DNA of 36,298 nucleotides from an uncultured Paracoccaceae bacterium (GTDB lineage Bacteria; Pseudomonadota; Alphaproteobacteria; Rhodobacterales; Rhodobacteraceae), in the NCBI GenBank assembly GCA_905182355.1, contig CAJJBH010000032.1, positions 1 to 36,298 on the forward strand. Reading direction: 5' to 3'. The position numbers and the translations under genes were made by a program. The notes under the pieces are model-generated. The model saw nothing but the letters and a program-made list of their open reading frames with translations, did no database searches and was not told where the DNA came from. Of the stretch, positions 16,708 through 25,937 are shown piece by piece. How positions within the stretch are numbered: position 1 is the stretch's first letter; every line of letters begins with the position of its first letter.

Positions 16708-17781
16708 TCAGTCCAGCCAACCCTTCAAGTTCCGTTCAATCACAGACCCAAGTGCCGCAATGTGCGCGTCGTCGTCGTTTAAGCAGGGGATGTAGGTAAA
16801 GTGTTCGCCACCTGCATGTTCAAAGCTTTCTTTGATCTCTTCATTGATTTCTTCGAGTGTCTCAATGCAGTCAGACGAAAACGCGGGTGCGCAGATTGCG
16901 ATATTTTTCTTACCTGCTTCTGCCAACCGTGCGACTTCTTCAACGGTATAAGGCTTTAGCCATTCCTCACGGCCAAATATGGATTGGAATGTGGTCATAA
17001 TCTCGGTGTCTTTCCACCCCAAGCGCTCTTTCAACAGACGAGTCGTTTTCTGGCATTGGCAATGATATGGATCGCCTTCCATCAAATATCGGATAGGAAC
17101 GCCGTGATAGGAACACACCAGAACGTCTGGGCGTGTCTCTAGGTTTGCATATGCCTTCTCAATAGATTTTGCCAAGGTGTCGATATATTCGGGGTCATCA
17201 AAATATGGCTGCACAGTACGTGAAGTTGGCTGCCATTTTTCCTTCATAAGTGCGCGGAAGAATTCATCATTTGCCGTGGCTGATGTTGCGCCAGCGTATT
17301 GCGGGTAAAGTGGAAAGAACAAGATTTTCTGGCATCCGGCCTTTGTCATTTCGCGGACCTTAGACTTGATAGATGGATTGCCATAACGCATTGCAAAATC
17401 AACCATCACATCATCGCCGTACCGTGCCTGCATCGCGGTCTTAATCTTAGCAGTCTGTGCCTTAGTAATCGTCAACAACGGGCTTTCATTTTCAGCCTCG
17501 TTCCAGATGGATTTATAGGCGGCCCCTGATGAAAACGGACGCCTCGTCAGAATGATCAATTGTAGCAATGGCTGCCAAATCCAAGGGCTGTAATCGACAA
17601 CGCGTTTGTCTGACAGGAATTCACTGAGGTAGCGGCGCATCGACCAATAGTCATAATTGTCTGGCGTTCCCAAGTTTGACAGCAAAATACCAACCTTAGG
17701 CGCTTTTACCGTTGGGTGGTCCGCCTCGGCATGTGTCGGGACTGTTGCGTTGTCATTCGGTGTGTCTGTGGCGTCCAACAT
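16708..17781 (-). CDS. hemH: Ferrochelatase
   Basis: Inserts Fe2+ into protoporphyrin IX in the last step of heme b synthesis. The protein has 357 residues. It begins with about 28 polar residues rich in Asp, Thr and His not found in most homologs, then the conserved core KVGILLSNLGTPDNYDYW. The catalytic His is in SYHGVPIRYL; the C-terminal active-site block is APAFSSDCIETLEEI with the conserved Glu. CQCQKTT lies between them. It is 53 nt downstream of the methyltransferase gene on the same strand and is probably co-transcribed with it. Confidence 0.97.
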   Translation of the reverse strand: MLDATDTPNDNATVPTHAEADHPTVKAPKVGILLSNLGTPDNYDYWSMRRYLSEFLSDKRVVDYSPWIWQPLLQLIILTRRPFSSGAAYKSIWNEAENESPLLTITKAQTAKIKTAMQARYGDDVMVDFAMRYGNPSIKSKVREMTKAGCQKILFFPLYPQYAGATSATANDEFFRALMKEKWQPTSRTVQPYFDDPEYIDTLAKSIEKAYANLETRPDVLVCSYHGVPIRYLMEGDPYHCQCQKTTRLLKERLGWKDTEIMTTFQSIFGREEWLKPYTVEEVARLAEAGKKNIAICAPAFSSDCIETLEEINEEIKESFEHAGGEHFTYIPCLNDDDAHIAALGSVIERNLKGWLD

Positions 17782-17834
17782 ATCATTCTTTCAATTCATT
17801 GTTTGAAGATCAGATAACTGCTTTTGGGCATAGG

Positions 17835-18653
17835 TCAATCTGACAGCGGCTTTTCTTCGGTTTTTAGGGCATCAGCGAGGCGGGCACTGGCTGAACCTGG
17901 CCGCAATGCTTTTTGTTGGCTTTGGTCTGGTGACCAACCTGTAAGGTATAGGATTTCAAAGGTGGCGTTGATGCCGCCTTGTGACGCAGGGAATGTGGTT
18001 TGGTATAATTCGTTTGCACGCTCAAAGACAGTGCGGCGAGTGGCAGTGCGCAGGCGCGTATTCAGTGCGTTGGTTTCGCCCATGCCACGCAAGTCATGCA
18101 TAAGGTGCCAAATGTCGCGATAAACGACGGTGGATTTCTGGGTATCAGCAACGGGCAACGCCAGACCTGCGCGTTGTAGTAGCCCGCCCATATCGCGGAT
18201 TTCGCCCATCGGTGCGACGCGGGGGGAAAGGCCGTCAGTCATTTCAATTTCGGCTTGCCCTAAACAACTGCGCAGTTCGTGCAGGGTTTCACCGCCAAAG
18301 CTGGCTGAAAGGAATAATCCGTCAGGCTTTAATGCGCGACGGCATTGGATGATTTGACCAACGGGGTCGTTGGCCCACTGTAATCCAAGAGCGTGAATAA
18401 CAACGTCATACGAACTTAGGGCAAGATTTATCGTTTCATCATCCGTGACCGACGTCGCGTTTGGTAGGGTGTTTGACCAATATTCGGGAAAACCACTGAC
18501 AACGGCCATGGAATTAAACGGCCTATTAACCATACTCATACGATCCTGCATCTCGTCTGATGCCAAATCATGCAGGAATAGTCCGTCAGCCACAGCGCGA
18601 GCGCGGTGCAGATGTAGGGATTTTGAATCGGTTAGGAGTATTGGTGATGTCAT
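17835..18653 (-). CDS. BioC/NDUFAF5-like methyltransferase-fold protein
   Basis: A 272-residue protein similar to the SAM methyltransferase family that includes BioC and mitochondrial NDUFAF5. Supporting blocks are YDVVIHALGLQWANDPVGQ, RALKPDGLFLSASFGGETL, and the RDIWHLMHDLRGMGETNAL region typical of this group. The usual glycine-rich SAM loop (GxGxG) is not obvious where expected, where VVSGFPEYWSN stands instead, so cofactor use needs care. The start codon lies only 15 nt from the divergent comF start, so the two promoters must overlap coding sequence. It precedes hemH on the same transcript. The substrate is unknown; BioC, acting in biotin synthesis, is not supported by any neighbouring bio gene. 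Confidence 0.75.
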   Translation of the reverse strand: MTSPILLTDSKSLHLHRARAVADGLFLHDLASDEMQDRMSMVNRPFNSMAVVSGFPEYWSNTLPNATSVTDDETINLALSSYDVVIHALGLQWANDPVGQIIQCRRALKPDGLFLSASFGGETLHELRSCLGQAEIEMTDGLSPRVAPMGEIRDMGGLLQRAGLALPVADTQKSTVVYRDIWHLMHDLRGMGETNALNTRLRTATRRTVFERANELYQTTFPASQGGINATFEILYLTGWSPDQSQQKALRPGSASARLADALKTEEKPLSD

Positions 18654-18668
18654 GGAGTGTTAGATAGA

Positions 18669-19400
18669 ATGGACAGCGGCACAATTCAAACAGCTCTTCG
18701 GCTGATCTACCCGCCAAGGTGCCTTACTTGTTCAACAATGGTTGATAGCGACTTTGGCCTTTGTGGTCCTTGTTGGCGTGATACCCGGTTTATTGGGGGG
18801 GCAGTGTGTGATGGGTGTGGAGCGCCTTTGATGGGTGATGATGCATCTGGCGAGGTTCATTGTGATGATTGCATTAAGACTACCCGCCCTTGGCAGCAAG
18901 GTCGGTCTGCGTTGCTTTATAAAGATAACGGGAGGTGGGTTGTTTTGGGCTTAAAGCACGGTGATCGCCAGGATGTTGTTGGACCCGCATCAAAGTGGAT
19001 GGCCGCTGCCGCGCGTGAGATTGCCAAGCCCAATATGCTGGTTGTTCCAGTCCCATTGCATTGGAGTAGGCTGTTAAAGCGCCGATACAATCAGGCTGCT
19101 TTGCTTGCACAGGGCGTGGCGGCTCAGCTTGATCTTGCGTGGTGTCCCGAGTCATTGAAGCGTCTAAAACGGACGCGCTCCTTAGATGGCATGGGGCGCG
19201 ACGCGCGGTTTGCACACCTTGAGGGCGTGATAAATGCGCACCCAAGGCGAAGGCGTCGTATGATTGGGCGCTCTGTCCTTTTGGTGGATGATGTAATGAC
19301 CTCTGGCGCGACTTTGGCGGCTGCAACGGATGCGTGCCTAATGGGTGGTGCCGCAAATGTTAGCGTTCTAACACTGGCGCGGGTGACAAAAGATGCTTAG
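18669..19400 (+). CDS. ComF-family phosphoribosyltransferase-like protein
   Basis: A 243-residue protein. The N-terminus has a zinc-finger-like region (Cys18-x2-Cys21, Cys32-x2-Cys35, and later Cys pairs CDGCG and CDDC). The C-terminal half is a type I phosphoribosyltransferase fold with the PRPP-binding motif VLLVDDVMTSGATL. ComF relatives are linked to DNA uptake in naturally competent bacteria, but the family is widespread in non-competent species and no other com gene is here. The ATG at 18669 is preferred (GGAG 11 nt upstream, homology starts there) over the GTG at 18657. grxC follows after 37 nt. Confidence 0.88.
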   Translation: MDSGTIQTALRLIYPPRCLTCSTMVDSDFGLCGPCWRDTRFIGGAVCDGCGAPLMGDDASGEVHCDDCIKTTRPWQQGRSALLYKDNGRWVVLGLKHGDRQDVVGPASKWMAAAAREIAKPNMLVVPVPLHWSRLLKRRYNQAALLAQGVAAQLDLAWCPESLKRLKRTRSLDGMGRDARFAHLEGVINAHPRRRRRMIGRSVLLVDDVMTSGATLAAATDACLMGGAANVSVLTLARVTKDA

Positions 19401-19437
19401 GTCTCTCGTAACTTAATTTTACGAAGGACCATGAGTC

Positions 19438-19695
19438 ATGAAAAAGGTTGAAATCTATTCCTCCCCACTTTGTGGATTTTGCCATGCGGCAAAGCGTTTG
19501 TTAAACAGCAAGGGTGTGAAATTTTCGGAAACTGACGTGTTGGCGCTGCCTGCCAAGAAGACCGAAATGATCCAGCGGGCCAATGGTGGACGTACTGTTC
19601 CGCAAATCTTTATTGGCGAAATACATATCGGTGGGTTCGACGATTTGAATGCGCTTGAGCGTGCAGGCAAGTTGGATGATATTTTGGCAGCTTGA
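19438..19695 (+). CDS. grxC: Glutaredoxin 3
   Basis: An 85-residue glutathione-dependent thiol oxidoreductase. The active site is Cys12-Gly-Phe-Cys15 (CGFC) instead of the common CPYC; the GSH-binding TVPQIFI with cis-Pro and the GGFDDL motif are intact. Such CGFC glutaredoxins can sometimes bind an Fe-S cluster, so the variant is worth noting. AAGGA lies 9 nt before the ATG. The stop TGA shares one base with the start of the next gene (TGATG), so the two are translationally linked. Confidence 0.95.
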   Translation: MKKVEIYSSPLCGFCHAAKRLLNSKGVKFSETDVLALPAKKTEMIQRANGGRTVPQIFIGEIHIGGFDDLNALERAGKLDDILAA

Positions 19696-20525
19696 TGCGA
19701 GCCGCAATTTTACAATTGAACGCCTCTGATGACCCGTCGGAGAATCTGCTGCATACATTGGTGATGGTGCGGCAGGCCGTAACTGATGGTGCTGAATTTG
19801 TATTCACACCTGAGGTCACAAATTGCCTTTCGACCAGTCGGTCACGTCAGAACGATGTTTTACATCATCAAGTTGATGACCCGACATTAGCTGAATTGTG
19901 CAATTTGGCCCGTGAATTGTACATTTCTATCTCGATAGGGTCACTGGCTTTGAAGACGGATGATGCGGATGGGCGGTTTGCCAACCGTTCGTTTCTTATC
20001 AACCCAATGGGCGAAATCACTGGGCAGTATGATAAAATCCATATGTTTGATGTTCAGATTTCTGAAACCGAGACTTATCGCGAATCTGCTGGATATAGGC
20101 CAGGTGAAAAAGCTGTTATTGCTGACACTGCGTTGGGCAAAATTGGCATGGCAGTTTGCTACGATATGCGGTTTCCGCTGCTGGCAAATGCGTTGGCGAT
20201 TGCGGGGGCAGAAACCCTGCTTTATCCGGCGGCGTTTTCTCCGATTACAGGTGCCGCACATTGGCACAGCTTGTTACGAGCGCGCGCGATTGAGACGGGA
20301 TGTTACGTGATTGCTGCTGCCCAAACAGGCACACACCCGACATCAGGTCCAAAGGCGCGTACGACGTATGGTCACTCCCTTGTTGTAGACCCGTGGGGGC
20401 AGGTAATCCTTGACGCAGGGACGGATGCTGGCGTTTATGTATTTGATGTAGAAATGAAAAACGTAGCTAAGGCGCGGCAAAAAGTGCCCGCTTTGCTGAA
20501 TGCCCGGCCCTTCAAGGCTCCATAA
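19695..20525 (+). CDS. Carbon-nitrogen hydrolase (Nit1-like, probable deaminated-glutathione amidase)
   Basis: A 276-residue nitrilase-superfamily amidase. The catalytic triad is visible: Glu40 in FVFTPEVTN, Lys114 in YDKIHMFDV and Cys155 in AVCYDMRFP. DKIHMFDV and the following ETETY block are typical of Nit1/YbeM enzymes, which hydrolyse deaminated glutathione, a side product of transaminases acting on glutathione. Its overlap with the grxC stop fits a glutathione-related role. The start is the ATG at 19695, sharing one base with the grxC TGA. The marR gene follows 15 nt later. Confidence 0.88.
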   Translation: MRAAILQLNASDDPSENLLHTLVMVRQAVTDGAEFVFTPEVTNCLSTSRSRQNDVLHHQVDDPTLAELCNLARELYISISIGSLALKTDDADGRFANRSFLINPMGEITGQYDKIHMFDVQISETETYRESAGYRPGEKAVIADTALGKIGMAVCYDMRFPLLANALAIAGAETLLYPAAFSPITGAAHWHSLLRARAIETGCYVIAAAQTGTHPTSGPKARTTYGHSLVVDPWGQVILDAGTDAGVYVFDVEMKNVAKARQKVPALLNARPFKAP

Positions 20526-20540
20526 CTAAGTTTTTAAGCA

Positions 20541-20972
20541 ATGAGTACGGACAAGAATGCGCTTGCGATTTCGCTTTTTAGCGAGATTTTGGCGGCGGAC
20601 CAAAAGGTCCGTTATCGCCTGAGTAGTGTGTTGCCCAAAGGCATGGAAATATCGCATTTTTCGGTTCTTAACCACCTTGCTTGGCACGACGGGGAACGCA
20701 GTCCTGCCCAATTGGCTGAAACATTCAACGTGACACGCGGCGCGATCACTAACACTCTAGGTAAATTGGAGTGGGCGGGGTATATTCACATTCGCCCCGA
20801 TTGGGATGATGCGCGACGTAAAATAATTTCGATCAGCCCTGCTGGTCGCCGAGCGCGTGATCAGGCGTTAAATTCAATCGCGCCAATCGTCGATAACGTG
20901 ATCGAGCAGTTGGGCGAAGAACGCGTACGTGCCACCCTGCCCATTTTGCGCGAGTTGCGAAAGCAGCTTTAA
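20541..20972 (+). CDS. MarR-family transcriptional regulator
   Basis: A 143-residue winged-helix regulator. The DNA-binding part is [20 protein letters not shown] (recognition helix) followed by a wing with [17 protein letters not shown], the DxRxxxxxLT-type region of MarR proteins. Helices at both ends would form the dimer interface. It lies 15 nt after the nitrilase-like gene and so probably belongs to the comF-grxC transcript. No dyad operator was recognised in that short gap. Its ligand and targets are unknown. The stop overlaps the convergent ubiG stop by 4 nt. Confidence 0.9.
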   Translation: MSTDKNALAISLFSEILAADQKVRYRLSSVLPKGMEISHFSVLNHLAWHDGERSPAQLAETFNVTRGAITNTLGKLEWAGYIHIRPDWDDARRKIISISPAGRRARDQALNSIAPIVDNVIEQLGEERVRATLPILRELRKQL

Positions 20973-21715
20973 GCGGGTTTCGTGCTGGCAGTTACATAAT
21001 TCACGCTAAGATCACGATCAGACAAGCGCCATCCCCATGTTAGCGGATTAAAGACAAATCCTTGGCGATCTACAGGTTCCATTCCTGATTTGGATAACAG
21101 GTCAAACAACTCATCCGGCGTGATAAACTTGTTCCATTCGTGCGTACCTTTTGGAAGCCAACGCATCACATGCTCGGCCCCGATAATGGCAAACATAAAC
21201 GATTTCGGATTGCGGTTGATGGTCGAACAGATGTGCAACCCACCTGGCTTTAACAACTCTTGGCATGCGGTCAGATAGGCCAAAGGATCAGCAACGTGTT
21301 CGACCACCTCCATGTTTATGACAACGTCGAATCGCTCTCCCTCAGTAACCATCGCTTCGGCTGTGGTGTGGCGATAGTCGATATTCAGACCTGATTGTGC
21401 TGCGTGGGCCGCAGCCACAGGAATATTTCTTTCGGCGGCGTCGACCCCGATAATTTCAGCACCCAAACGCGCCATTGGTTCGGACAGCAATCCTCCGCCA
21501 CAGCCGATGTCTAGGATGCGCAGGCCCTTGAAAGTGTTTGGAACAGACAAATCGCGATCATATTCGCCTGCGATTTGGGATGTGATGTAATCTAACCGAC
21601 AAGGATTCAGCATGTGCAACGGTTTGAATTTACCGTTGGGATCCCACCATTCGGTGGCCATTGCCTCAAATTTAGCAACTTCTAATGGGTCCACGGTGGT
21701 TTGATGCGCTTGCAT
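20969..21715 (-). CDS. ubiG: Ubiquinone biosynthesis O-methyltransferase
   Basis: Catalyses both O-methylations of ubiquinone synthesis (2-polyprenyl-6-hydroxyphenol and demethylubiquinone). From the ATG at 21715 (GGAG 6 nt upstream) it has 248 residues, the family length; an ATG at 21727 would add four. [19 protein letters not shown] is the UbiG N-terminal signature, [16 protein letters not shown] the SAM-binding motif I (about 68-83), and [23 protein letters not shown] and [14 protein letters not shown] later conserved blocks. It is divergent from the iminopeptidase gene with 50 nt between starts. Confidence 0.97.
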   Translation of the reverse strand: MQAHQTTVDPLEVAKFEAMATEWWDPNGKFKPLHMLNPCRLDYITSQIAGEYDRDLSVPNTFKGLRILDIGCGGGLLSEPMARLGAEIIGVDAAERNIPVAAAHAAQSGLNIDYRHTTAEAMVTEGERFDVVINMEVVEHVADPLAYLTACQELLKPGGLHICSTINRNPKSFMFAIIGAEHVMRWLPKGTHEWNKFITPDELFDLLSKSGMEPVDRQGFVFNPLTWGWRLSDRDLSVNYVTASTKPA

Positions 21716-21765
21716 TTTGATCTCCATGTGTTTTCTTTGCGTCTTATTATTTATGTAGGGCTGTA

Positions 21766-22737
21766 ATGGACAAACACACGGACCAAAAGCGCGCAGTGCA
21801 ATATCTATACCCGCCGATCGATCCCTTCGATCAGCGAATGATGGATGTTGGGCAGGGCCACCGCATATACGTCGAGCAATGCGGCAATCCGAATGGCATT
21901 CCAGTTGTGGTGCTACACGGTGGACCTGGCGGCGGATGTAGTCCTGCGATGCGTCGTTATTTTGACCCATTGGTGTATCGCGTAATTTTGTTTGATCAAC
22001 GCGGGTGTGGCCGTTCAACACCGCACGCGTCGGTCACAGATAACACAACTTGGCATTTGGTCGATGATATCGAAGCGATCCGCAAATCGATCAACATTGA
22101 AGCGTGGTGTGTGTTTGGTGGCAGCTGGGGTGCCACGCTTTCCTTGATTTACGCCCAAGCGCATCCTGATCGTACGACACACCTGATTTTGCGGGGTGTG
22201 TTCTTGATGACCCAGACCGAGTTGGATTGGTTCTACGGCGGTGGTGCTGGCAAGTTCTGGCCCGAAGTTTGGGCGCGGTTTGTCGATCTGATCCCCAAAG
22301 ACGAACACGATGATCTAATTGAAGCCTATGCAAAACGCTTGTTTTCCGGCGATACTCCAACTGAGATCAAGTATGCCAAGGCATGGTCGTCTTGGGAAAA
22401 CGCCCTGGCGTCGATCAATTCTAACGGTAACGGCGGTGATGCGCCCGGTGAATATGCCCGCGCCTTTGCGCGACTTGAAAACCATTATTTCGTCAATGCA
22501 GGTTTCTTAGATACGGATGGCCAAATTTTGGAAAACATGGATCGCATCGCACATATTCCGGGTGTGATAGTTCAGGGACGTTACGACATGATCTGCCCGC
22601 CCCAAGCCGCTTATTCCATCGCGCAGGTCTGGCCCGCGTCTGAATTGAAAATGGTGCGCAATGCTGGCCATACCTTGTCCGAACCGGGTATTACGGCTGC
22701 ATTGGTCGATGCAATGGATCGGATTGCTGTCCAATGA
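21766..22737 (+). CDS. pip: Proline iminopeptidase
   Basis: A 323-residue alpha/beta-hydrolase of the S33 family that removes N-terminal proline from peptides. [10 protein letters not shown] forms the oxyanion region, Ser120 in [10 protein letters not shown] is the nucleophile, and the catalytic Asp and His lie in [10 protein letters not shown] and [21 protein letters not shown] is also characteristic. No signal peptide is seen, so it is cytosolic. Its stop codon overlaps the next ATG by 4 nt, coupling it to a peptide-binding-like exported protein. Confidence 0.95.
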   Translation: MDKHTDQKRAVQYLYPPIDPFDQRMMDVGQGHRIYVEQCGNPNGIPVVVLHGGPGGGCSPAMRRYFDPLVYRVILFDQRGCGRSTPHASVTDNTTWHLVDDIEAIRKSINIEAWCVFGGSWGATLSLIYAQAHPDRTTHLILRGVFLMTQTELDWFYGGGAGKFWPEVWARFVDLIPKDEHDDLIEAYAKRLFSGDTPTEIKYAKAWSSWENALASINSNGNGGDAPGEYARAFARLENHYFVNAGFLDTDGQILENMDRIAHIPGVIVQGRYDMICPPQAAYSIAQVWPASELKMVRNAGHTLSEPGITAALVDAMDRIAVQ

Positions 22738-23594
22738 CCCGTATTGATCGTCGCCTTCTATTTACATCAGGTGCCGCCGCTGCATTGCTTGCAGCAACGG
22801 GCGTTTCAGCCCAAGTCGCTCCACACCGCGGGGGGCGTTTGCGGGCTGCGTTGTCTGGCGCCAATCGTGATGATCATTGGGGCGCAACGGACAACCTGTT
22901 CATGCAGGCAGCGCGTGGGGCTGTGTTTGAAACGCTAACCGAAATTGTAGGCGACGGTACGCTTCGTGGTGACATCGCGCAGTCGTGGGAAACCTTGGAT
23001 GGTGGCACGACGTGGGTGTTTGACCTGAATCCTTCGGTGAAATTTCACGACGATGTAGATTTGCACGTTGATGATGTTGTCGCATTGTTTGAACGGCATA
23101 TCGTATTGGATGTGTCAGGTGTGAAAGCCAAGGGGAAAAATTGTGTTATGGTGACGTTGAACGCTGCCAATCAAAGTTTCCCCTATCAATTGGCTGATCC
23201 TGAGTTCGCCGTTTTGCCGCGGCAAGCGGAGCGGAAGGCCGCTGGTATCGGGACTGGATTGTACCGTGTTCAAAAGTTTCATGCGGGTCAGCATTTTATT
23301 GGTGCACGCGTTGCCAAACATCGCAAGGATACTTTGGCAGGTTGGTTTGATTATATTGAGTTAACGTCTATTTCGTCCGAACAGGTCCGCGCCGAGGCTT
23401 TGCGCAAGGGCATGATTGACGTTGCTGACATAACGGTGCTTGATGATTACTCTGATCCCACTGAATATCAATTTTTGCCAAGTACACATGCGACCAAACA
23501 AATTGCCTGCCGCACGATATTTGTACCAAATGTGATTGGAACAACTTGGGAGTTGGATAACACACGTATGGCGACGCGGTGGTGGATGGCCTGA
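22734..23594 (+). CDS. Short orphan peptide-type ABC substrate-binding protein
   Basis: A 286-residue exported protein with a twin-Arg signal (DRRLLFTSGAAAALLAATG, ending SAQ). The rest resembles the first part of family 5 peptide/nickel-binding proteins: GGRLRAALSG, FETLTEIVGDGTLRGDIAQSWE, WVFDLNPSVKFHDDVDLHVDDV. Members are normally about 500 residues; here the sequence ends shortly after the 'GMIDVADI' stretch, so most of the second lobe is absent. No frameshift or stop lesion is visible, and from memory short relatives occur in related bacteria, so it may be a stable reduced form. No permease or ATPase gene is nearby. It overlaps pip by 4 nt. Confidence 0.75.
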   Translation: MTRIDRRLLFTSGAAAALLAATGVSAQVAPHRGGRLRAALSGANRDDHWGATDNLFMQAARGAVFETLTEIVGDGTLRGDIAQSWETLDGGTTWVFDLNPSVKFHDDVDLHVDDVVALFERHIVLDVSGVKAKGKNCVMVTLNAANQSFPYQLADPEFAVLPRQAERKAAGIGTGLYRVQKFHAGQHFIGARVAKHRKDTLAGWFDYIELTSISSEQVRAEALRKGMIDVADITVLDDYSDPTEYQFLPSTHATKQIACRTIFVPNVIGTTWELDNTRMATRWWMA

Positions 23595-23688
23595 AGTTAA
23601 GGGGGGTTGTAGACTCAACCTTTCAAGCGTATATGCAGATCAATAGCGGCGTGTTGGGGTCCAAACCTAACGCACCACCGGATAAGTC

Positions 23689-23712
23689 AACGGGCCGCGC
23701 GCCCGTTTTTTT
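23689..23712 (+). terminator. Intrinsic terminator / possible attenuator immediately before rimP
   Basis: AACGGGC (23689-23695) pairs with GCCCGTT (23701-23707) around CGCGC, within a run of seven T (23706-23712). It can terminate the pip transcript, but it ends only 15-24 nt before the rimP start codon, leaving no room for a promoter after it. It may therefore lie in the leader of rimP-nusA-infB. A weaker stem (GGTTG/CAACC, 23605-23620) lies just after the previous gene. Confidence 0.8.
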
Positions 23713-23736
23713 GTGCTTAATTGCTAGATGGATAAT

Positions 23737-24330
23737 ATGACCAACGACCTGATTGCCAAAGCTGCCATTGACCGCCGTATGGCCGAGATCATCACCCCTG
23801 TGATTGAAGATCTCGGTTACGAATTGGTGCGCGTGCGGCTGATGACTGGTAAAAACACGATCCTGCAAATTATGGCTGACAAGCCTGAGGGCGGGATTGA
23901 AGTTGATGATTGTGCTAAAATCTCGACCGCTGTTGGGGCAACTTTGGACGTCGAAGATCCTATTGTTGAAGAGTACGCATTGGAAGTGTCTAGCCCCGGA
24001 ATTGACCGTCCGTTAACACGTCTTAAGGACTTCGAAAACTTTGAGGGATATGAGGTTAAAATTGAAACGACCGAGCTGATCGATGGCCGCCGCCGCTTTA
24101 AAGGGCAACTGGCAGGAATCGATGGTAATGACGTTTTGATCAATGTTGAAGAAGGAACAATTGGTCTTCAGTTTAATTGGTTAAGTGATGCCAAGCTGGT
24201 GCTGACTGATGAATTGATTGCTGAAATGCTACGCCAGCGCAAAGCCGCAGGCATACTGAATAAAAATGCACTAAACGAAGATACGTTTGATGAGATCGAG
24301 ACCGAAGCGTCCGACGAGGGAGAAAACTGA
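23737..24330 (+). CDS. rimP: Ribosome maturation factor RimP
   Basis: Assists 30S subunit maturation. The protein has 197 residues from the ATG at 23737, where homologs usually begin ([14 protein letters not shown]); an ATG at 23728 would add three residues, and neither has a strong ribosome binding site. The first domain contains [17 protein letters not shown] and the family block [20 protein letters not shown]. The C-terminal SH3-like domain follows ([10 protein letters not shown] onward), then an acidic tail. The stop TGA overlaps the nusA ATG by one base, in the classic rimP-nusA order. A terminator-like hairpin sits directly upstream. Confidence 0.95.
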   Translation: MTNDLIAKAAIDRRMAEIITPVIEDLGYELVRVRLMTGKNTILQIMADKPEGGIEVDDCAKISTAVGATLDVEDPIVEEYALEVSSPGIDRPLTRLKDFENFEGYEVKIETTELIDGRRRFKGQLAGIDGNDVLINVEEGTIGLQFNWLSDAKLVLTDELIAEMLRQRKAAGILNKNALNEDTFDEIETEASDEGEN

Positions 24331-25937
24331 TGGCTATTACATCTGCAAACCAGCTTGAGCTGTTGCAAACTGCTGAAGCGGTAGCGCGTGAAAAGATGAT
24401 CGAACCTGGTTTGGTTATTGAAGCAATGGAAGAATCGCTCTCGCGTGCGGCGAAATCCCGTTACGGTGCTGAGATGGATATTCGCGTCGCAATTGATCGC
24501 AAGAATGGCAAAGCTACGTTTACACGCGTTCGTACGGTTGTGGCCGAGGATGAGTTGGAAAACTATCAGGCTGAGTTTACGGTTGAGCAAGCCAAGCAAT
24601 ATATGGCTAATCCCGAGGTTGGTCAGGAATTTATCGAAGAAGTACCACCAGTAGAAATGGGTCGCATCGCGGCGCAATCTGCCAAGCAGGTTATCTTGCA
24701 GAAAATTCGCGAAGCTGAACGTGATCGCCAATACGAAGAATTCAAAGATCGCGCTGGCACAATTATCAACGGCTTGGTCAAACGCGAAGAGTACGGCAAC
24801 GTTATCGTCGATGTGGGCGCTGGCGAAGCGATCCTTCGCCGCAACGAGAAAATCGGCCGCGAATCGTATCGCCCGAACGATCGCATCCGCGTTTACATCA
24901 AGGAAGTGCGCCGCGAACAACGTGGTCCGCAAATCTTCTTATCTCGTACATCACCGGAATTCATGTCCGAGCTGTTCAAGATGGAAGTTCCAGAAATCTA
25001 TGACGGCATTATCGAGATCAAGGCGGTTGCCCGCGATCCCGGTTCCCGCGCCAAGATTGCAGTGATTTCGCACGACGGATCCATCGATCCGGTTGGTGCA
25101 TGTGTTGGTATGCGTGGTTCGCGTGTTCAGGCTGTTGTGAACGAATTACAGGGCGAAAAGATCGACATCATTCCGTGGAATGAAGATCAGCCAACGTTCC
25201 TTGTGAATGCACTGCAGCCAGCCGAAGTCTCCAAAGTTGTTTTGGATGAAGAGGCAGGCAAGATTGAAGTTGTTGTTCCTGAAGAACAGCTTTCCTTGGC
25301 GATTGGCCGTCGTGGACAAAACGTACGTTTGGCATCACAACTTACGGGTCTTGATATCGACATCATGACCGAAGCAGATGAATCTGCACGGCGTCAAAAA
25401 GAATTCGAAGGCCGTACCAAATTGTTCATGGACAACTTGGACCTTGATGAATTCTTCGCACAGTTGCTGGTGGCCGAAGGATTCACCAACCTTGAAGAAG
25501 TTGCATATGTCGAAGTTGGCGAGCTGTTGGTTATCGACGGTGTCGACGAAGGTACCGCTGGTGAATTGCAGGCCCGTGCCCGCGATGTGCTGGAAGCACA
25601 GAATAAAGCAGCCTTGGATGCAGCCCGTGCGCTGGGCGTCGAAGACAGTCTTATTGAATTCGAAGGCCTAACACCCCAAATGCTAGAAGCGTTGGCAAAA
25701 GATGATGTGAAAACATTGGAAGATTTTGCAACCTGCGCGGACTGGGAATTGGCCGGCGGATGGACAACAGACAATGGTGAACGCATAAAAGATAATGGGG
25801 TTCTTGAACCATTCGGTATTGAGCTGGAAGAGGCGCAAAACATGATCATGACAGCCCGTGTTGCATTGGGTTGGGTTGATATCGCCGATTTGGCAGAAGA
25901 CGAAGTAGAAGTTGACGCGGAGGAATCCGAAGCCTGA
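24330..25937 (+). CDS. nusA: Transcription termination/antitermination protein NusA
   Basis: RNA polymerase-binding elongation factor controlling pausing, termination and antitermination. The protein has 535 residues. The N-terminal polymerase-binding domain spans about 1-125, an S1 domain about 135-200 (GLVKREEYGNVIVDVG), then two KH domains with VGMRGSRVQAVVNEL and AIGRRGQNVRLASQL. After these come helix-hairpin-helix-type repeats (FTNLEEVAYVEVGELL and a second one near 455-510) and an acidic tail. The start shares a base with the rimP stop. The stop codon lies in the loop of a stem-loop that reaches the ribosome binding site of the next gene. Confidence 0.98.
   Translation: MAITSANQLELLQTAEAVAREKMIEPGLVIEAMEESLSRAAKSRYGAEMDIRVAIDRKNGKATFTRVRTVVAEDELENYQAEFTVEQAKQYMANPEVGQEFIEEVPPVEMGRIAAQSAKQVILQKIREAERDRQYEEFKDRAGTIINGLVKREEYGNVIVDVGAGEAILRRNEKIGRESYRPNDRIRVYIKEVRREQRGPQIFLSRTSPEFMSELFKMEVPEIYDGIIEIKAVARDPGSRAKIAVISHDGSIDPVGACVGMRGSRVQAVVNELQGEKIDIIPWNEDQPTFLVNALQPAEVSKVVLDEEAGKIEVVVPEEQLSLAIGRRGQNVRLASQLTGLDIDIMTEADESARRQKEFEGRTKLFMDNLDLDEFFAQLLVAEGFTNLEEVAYVEVGELLVIDGVDEGTAGELQARARDVLEAQNKAALDAARALGVEDSLIEFEGLTPQMLEALAKDDVKTLEDFATCADWELAGGWTTDNGERIKDNGVLEPFGIELEEAQNMIMTARVALGWVDIADLAEDEVEVDAEESEA

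Noticed and set aside
23595-23688. Possible tRNA before rimP, as in E. coli metY
   Set aside because: Short stems exist (GGTTG/CAACC) but there is no cloverleaf, T-loop or acceptor pairing.
24168-24932. 254-codon open frame on the minus strand across rimP/nusA
   Set aside because: It is fully antisense to well-supported rimP and nusA, has a biased composition (Phe, Asn, Ser, Leu) typical of a reversed acidic gene, and shows no recognisable domain.
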